From Odobenus rosmarus divergens (taxonomy: Eukaryota > Chordata > Mammalia > Carnivora > Odobenidae), in assembly GCF_000321225.1 (NCBI RefSeq), contig NW_004450303.1:1724819-1788818 (forward strand): DNA of 64,000 nt. The letters are read 5' to 3'. A model generated the notes under the pieces. It worked only from the letters and a program-made list of their open reading frames with translations. It searched no databases and was not told the origin of the DNA. The position numbers and the translations under genes were made by a program. Positions 61,404 to 64,000 of this stretch are shown piece after piece (the first letter of the stretch is position 1; every line of letters starts with the position of its first letter).

Positions 61404-63099
61404 CACACTCTTCTTGATACTTTGGTTTTGAATGGATTCTAAGGGCCGAGGTTGATACCAGAATTGAGTGCAAGGCTAATGCATCTCAGTGCATCTGCAC
61501 TTTATTATTATTATTCTCTATCTACTATTGCAAGGAATGCCTCCAAAACAGGAACTTGACCTAGTAGACATTTGTCAGGATGTGTTTGTGCAGCATGGAA
61601 ACATACTCCCTATATTTGGAAGTCTCAAGGTGGGGGGCAGGGGACCAGTGAGGGCAGGGGAGGCAAGCCCTGAGTTCTGCCTCGTCTCCTCCCACTTCCC
61701 ATAGAGTACTGCGATCCAGTTGAGGTCAATAACATTTTCTTTGAATCTTGAAGGAATGGGTCATGGGCTTAGAGATAAAGATTATTCACGGTGGCAGTGA
61801 AGTCAGGAGCCCAGCAACACAGCAGCAAGTGTCCAGGTGAGCAGTGTCCAGCATGCCGTGGTGTGACCACAAGGGCGTGCCCAAGGTCCCTGTCCTATGC
61901 AGCTGTTCCTGTTGGGGAGCTGGGTCTTGGCCACAACTAAACTCTTGTCCTTCACCTGTTTTCTACACCTGAACAATTCTGTTGAGCCACCTGAGATCCT
62001 TCTAACAAAAATTTCTCTCTTAAGTTTCTTCTGCTTGCAGCCAAAGTTCTGTTTTTATAAGGAGAATAAAATACAGTTTTTAAAAGTATAATTTTCTGGG
62101 AAGAGAGGCAGTTTCGAATACAAAGATTAGACACAACAGTTTAGAAATCGCTGGCTTTTTCTCATATCTCACTCCTCCCTACTTACAATACTTTCTTCTG
62201 ATGTATATAAATAACTCCTATAGTCACACAAGGCTCTAGTAAAATCTTGTTTATGCTTTTGAAAAATACTCTTTGCCAGCCTAATTATAATAAAAAGTAC
62301 TCATTAAATTTGGGATTTAGAGAAATTTACAGGAAATCATGTTAACTCGTCACCAGAAGGAATAAATCAGTGGGGGGGGGATGTGAAATTAGATTACCCA
62401 ACAAGAGAATCTGTCAATTGATGAAGGTATTCTTGACCAATGTAGTGTTTGTTTCACTATACATGCTAAAAAAGACCAACTGGCTTTTTTCATTTTGAGG
62501 TAGTTACTGCGGATTGGCCAGATAGTTCATAATAGAATATTACCAATGAAGGTTCAGTTTCGCTTTGATAAAAAGGTGTCAATGCACTGATGTGGAAAGT
62601 CTGCAACACACAGCCTGTGGGAAATATTCCAAGGTCACAGGTCTGAGCTGAGACATGGCAGCCATAACACGTTCATGGCCAGAGTGATGACACCTGATAT
62701 TTCGTGAAGGATGTAAGGAGTGAAGAATCAGAGACTACTTGAAGTTGCTAACCTAATTCTCAGAGAATATTAAATGTATGTTATACCAGTGACAACCTGG
62801 AATTCTAATATACTATGCCTGTAGTGTCTGGTAATCACTATGACCTTAAAATTAATTCTCTTATTTTCCTAAGTGTCCTGATTAAACTATGAGCCATTGT
62901 AGAGTCATAAGAACATAGAAGAAGGAAGACAGTGAAGGACTTGCTGCTCCTTTCTATAAGTGGACACCCCTCAGCTCTTGCTCCCTTCAAGGATTGCCCT
63001 TCAAGACATGCTCTCTCCGGGGCAGCCCACATCCAACCACTGACAAAAGGCATGACCTTATTCCCATAAATGGTTGTTCTGAGACTCAGTTTCCAACGT

Positions 63100-63655
63100 G
63101 TGTTGGAAAGGGTCCCCACACCTCCAATAAGCAATTCCAGACACCAGCAGGGTGTCCTAGAATTCAACTCAATTCTGACATTATCTACCCAGAGACAGCA
63201 TCAGATTCCACAGGCTTAGGGCTCAGTCCTACAAGATTGCCCCCTGCCTCCCCACTTCAGATGCCAGGCAGAAGCCAGGTTGTTACCAGTCCTTCTGACA
63301 GACTAGCTATAAATCAGAGGTTCCTATGGTACCTTCTTCCTGGGTCTGATTAATTTGATAGAGTGGCTCATAGAACTCAGAAAAACATGTCACTTACTAG
63401 ATCACTGGTTTATTATAAAAGAACAGCCAGATGGAAGAGATGCATAGGCTAAGGTACGGGGAGAGGGCATGGAGCTTCCTTGTCTTCTTCAGGAATGCCA
63501 CTATCCCCAGATCTCCATGTGTTCACCAACTCAGAAGTTCTTCGAACCCTGTCCTTTTGAGTTTTTATGGAGGCTTCATTACATAGGCATGACTGATGAA
63601 ATCATTGGCCAGAATCTGCTTCCTGGAGAATTCAAGCGGGCAACACTTCTTGAAT
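63100..63655. mobile_element. MLT2-type (ERVL) LTR, non-coding
   Basis: CACCAGCAGGGTGTCCTAGA, AGCTATAAATCAGAGGTTCC, TTAATTTGATAGAGTGGCTC, CATGTGTTCACCAACTCAGA and GAGTTTTTATGGAGGCTTCA resemble an MLT2-type LTR. Orientation and ends are uncertain. No retroviral gene is present. Confidence 0.6.
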
Positions 63656-63749
63656 GAATTTTTTTAATGAACTATGGCCCTTGCTTTCTTGCATTAGAAC
63701 ATGACCTTCAGGAATATGCTACTGGAGACTGCATTAAGTAGAAGAATAA

Positions 63750-63950
63750 TAACATTGATAGTGAAGACCTACTTAAGATTTACCCTGTGCCAGGCACAGT
63801 TGCAAAGATTCTATATGTATCAGCTCATTTAAACCTTACGGTGACTGTGAAAGCGAGAAGTATTATTAATCCTTTTCAGCTCATGAGTGATGGGAATAAC
63901 AGGACAATTCAAATATCTTGCTCAAGGTCACATAGCTATTAAATGACTCC
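63750..63950 (-). repeat. MIR SINE
   Basis: CCTGTGCCAGGCACAGTTGC, GCTCATTTAAACCTTACGGT and TCTTGCTCAAGGTCACATAG follow the antisense MIR order. Confidence 0.75.
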
Positions 63951-63980
63951 CAACCAGTGGAGCTCCAAGGTGTGGTCTCT

Positions 63981-64000
63981 CTTTTTTTTTTTTTTTAAGA
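63981..64000 (-). mobile_element. Probable start of a minus-strand SINEC, cut by the window edge
   Basis: A T run followed by TTAAGA is how the other inverted SINEC copies here begin. The body lies outside the window. Confidence 0.4.

Larger units (their letters stand above)
40035..64000 (+). other. Intron downstream of exon B (3' end outside the window)
   Basis: It starts with donor GTGAGT. I did not find the next expected exon, which should open with the last base of a Glu codon followed by SPVMAGGLF. Stretches 40040-45180, 45400-47340, 50050-51880, 52110-52940, 53160-54430, 56100-58850 and 59130-61190 hold no gene I can support and no repeat I can name except those listed. Confidence 0.8.

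Noticed and set aside
61489..61704. Open frame beginning MHLHFIIIILYLLL
   Set aside because: The hydrophobic start is a translated ATT repeat; no supporting splice sites or homology.
1..64000. Repeated, evenly spaced SINEs as a possible CRISPR-like array
   Set aside because: Spacing is irregular, strands are mixed and each copy has its own target-site duplication, as for independent retrotransposition.

Overview
The window is mammalian nuclear DNA from a carnivoran. About twenty tRNA-derived Can-SINE (SINEC) copies carry the tRNA-like head, a CT-rich stretch, an AAATAAATAAA tail and target-site duplications (TSDs). Their subfamilies, including the form with GACTGCC in the head and CTCTGACCCTC in the CT-rich part, resemble bear, seal and mustelid SINEs. 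I saw no typical dog-type SINEC_Cf copy. An arctoid source is therefore the best guess, as an inference from repeat type only.

The only protein-coding material I can support is two consecutive internal exons of a polypeptide N-acetylgalactosaminyltransferase on the + strand, at 35394-35579 and 39851-40034, most likely GALNTL6. Both have consensus acceptors and GTGAGT donors, and the codons split across the 4.27-kb intron between them rejoin in frame. The rest is intron: at least 35.4 kb upstream and 24 kb downstream, both running off the window. No neighbouring exon was seen in either.

1-35393 (upstream intron) holds four of the solo LTRs or L1 tails, a nested L1 pair, a MER5A-like MITE, a complete but dead Tigger1 DNA transposon with two SINE pieces inside (27417-29995), a 144-bp retroposed 3' end of an unknown transcript (14394-14537), and a nearly perfect 134-bp direct duplication (24656-24789 and 25739-25872).

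35580-39850 (between the exons) holds a SINE, an L2 tail beside a long GGAA array, a Tigger-type MITE and a MIR.

40035-64000 (downstream intron) holds more SINEs, an MLT-type LTR, an L1 tail, MIR and L2 pieces, a compound CA array, a strong CTCF-like motif at 53275-53288, a TAAT-rich block near 59.9-60.3 kb and an MLT2-like LTR at the end. No RNA gene, CRISPR array, operon or prokaryotic feature is present. I found no convincing undescribed gene system. The most unusual items are the duplicated locus near 25 kb and the retroposed fragment with an internal palindrome near 14.4 kb.
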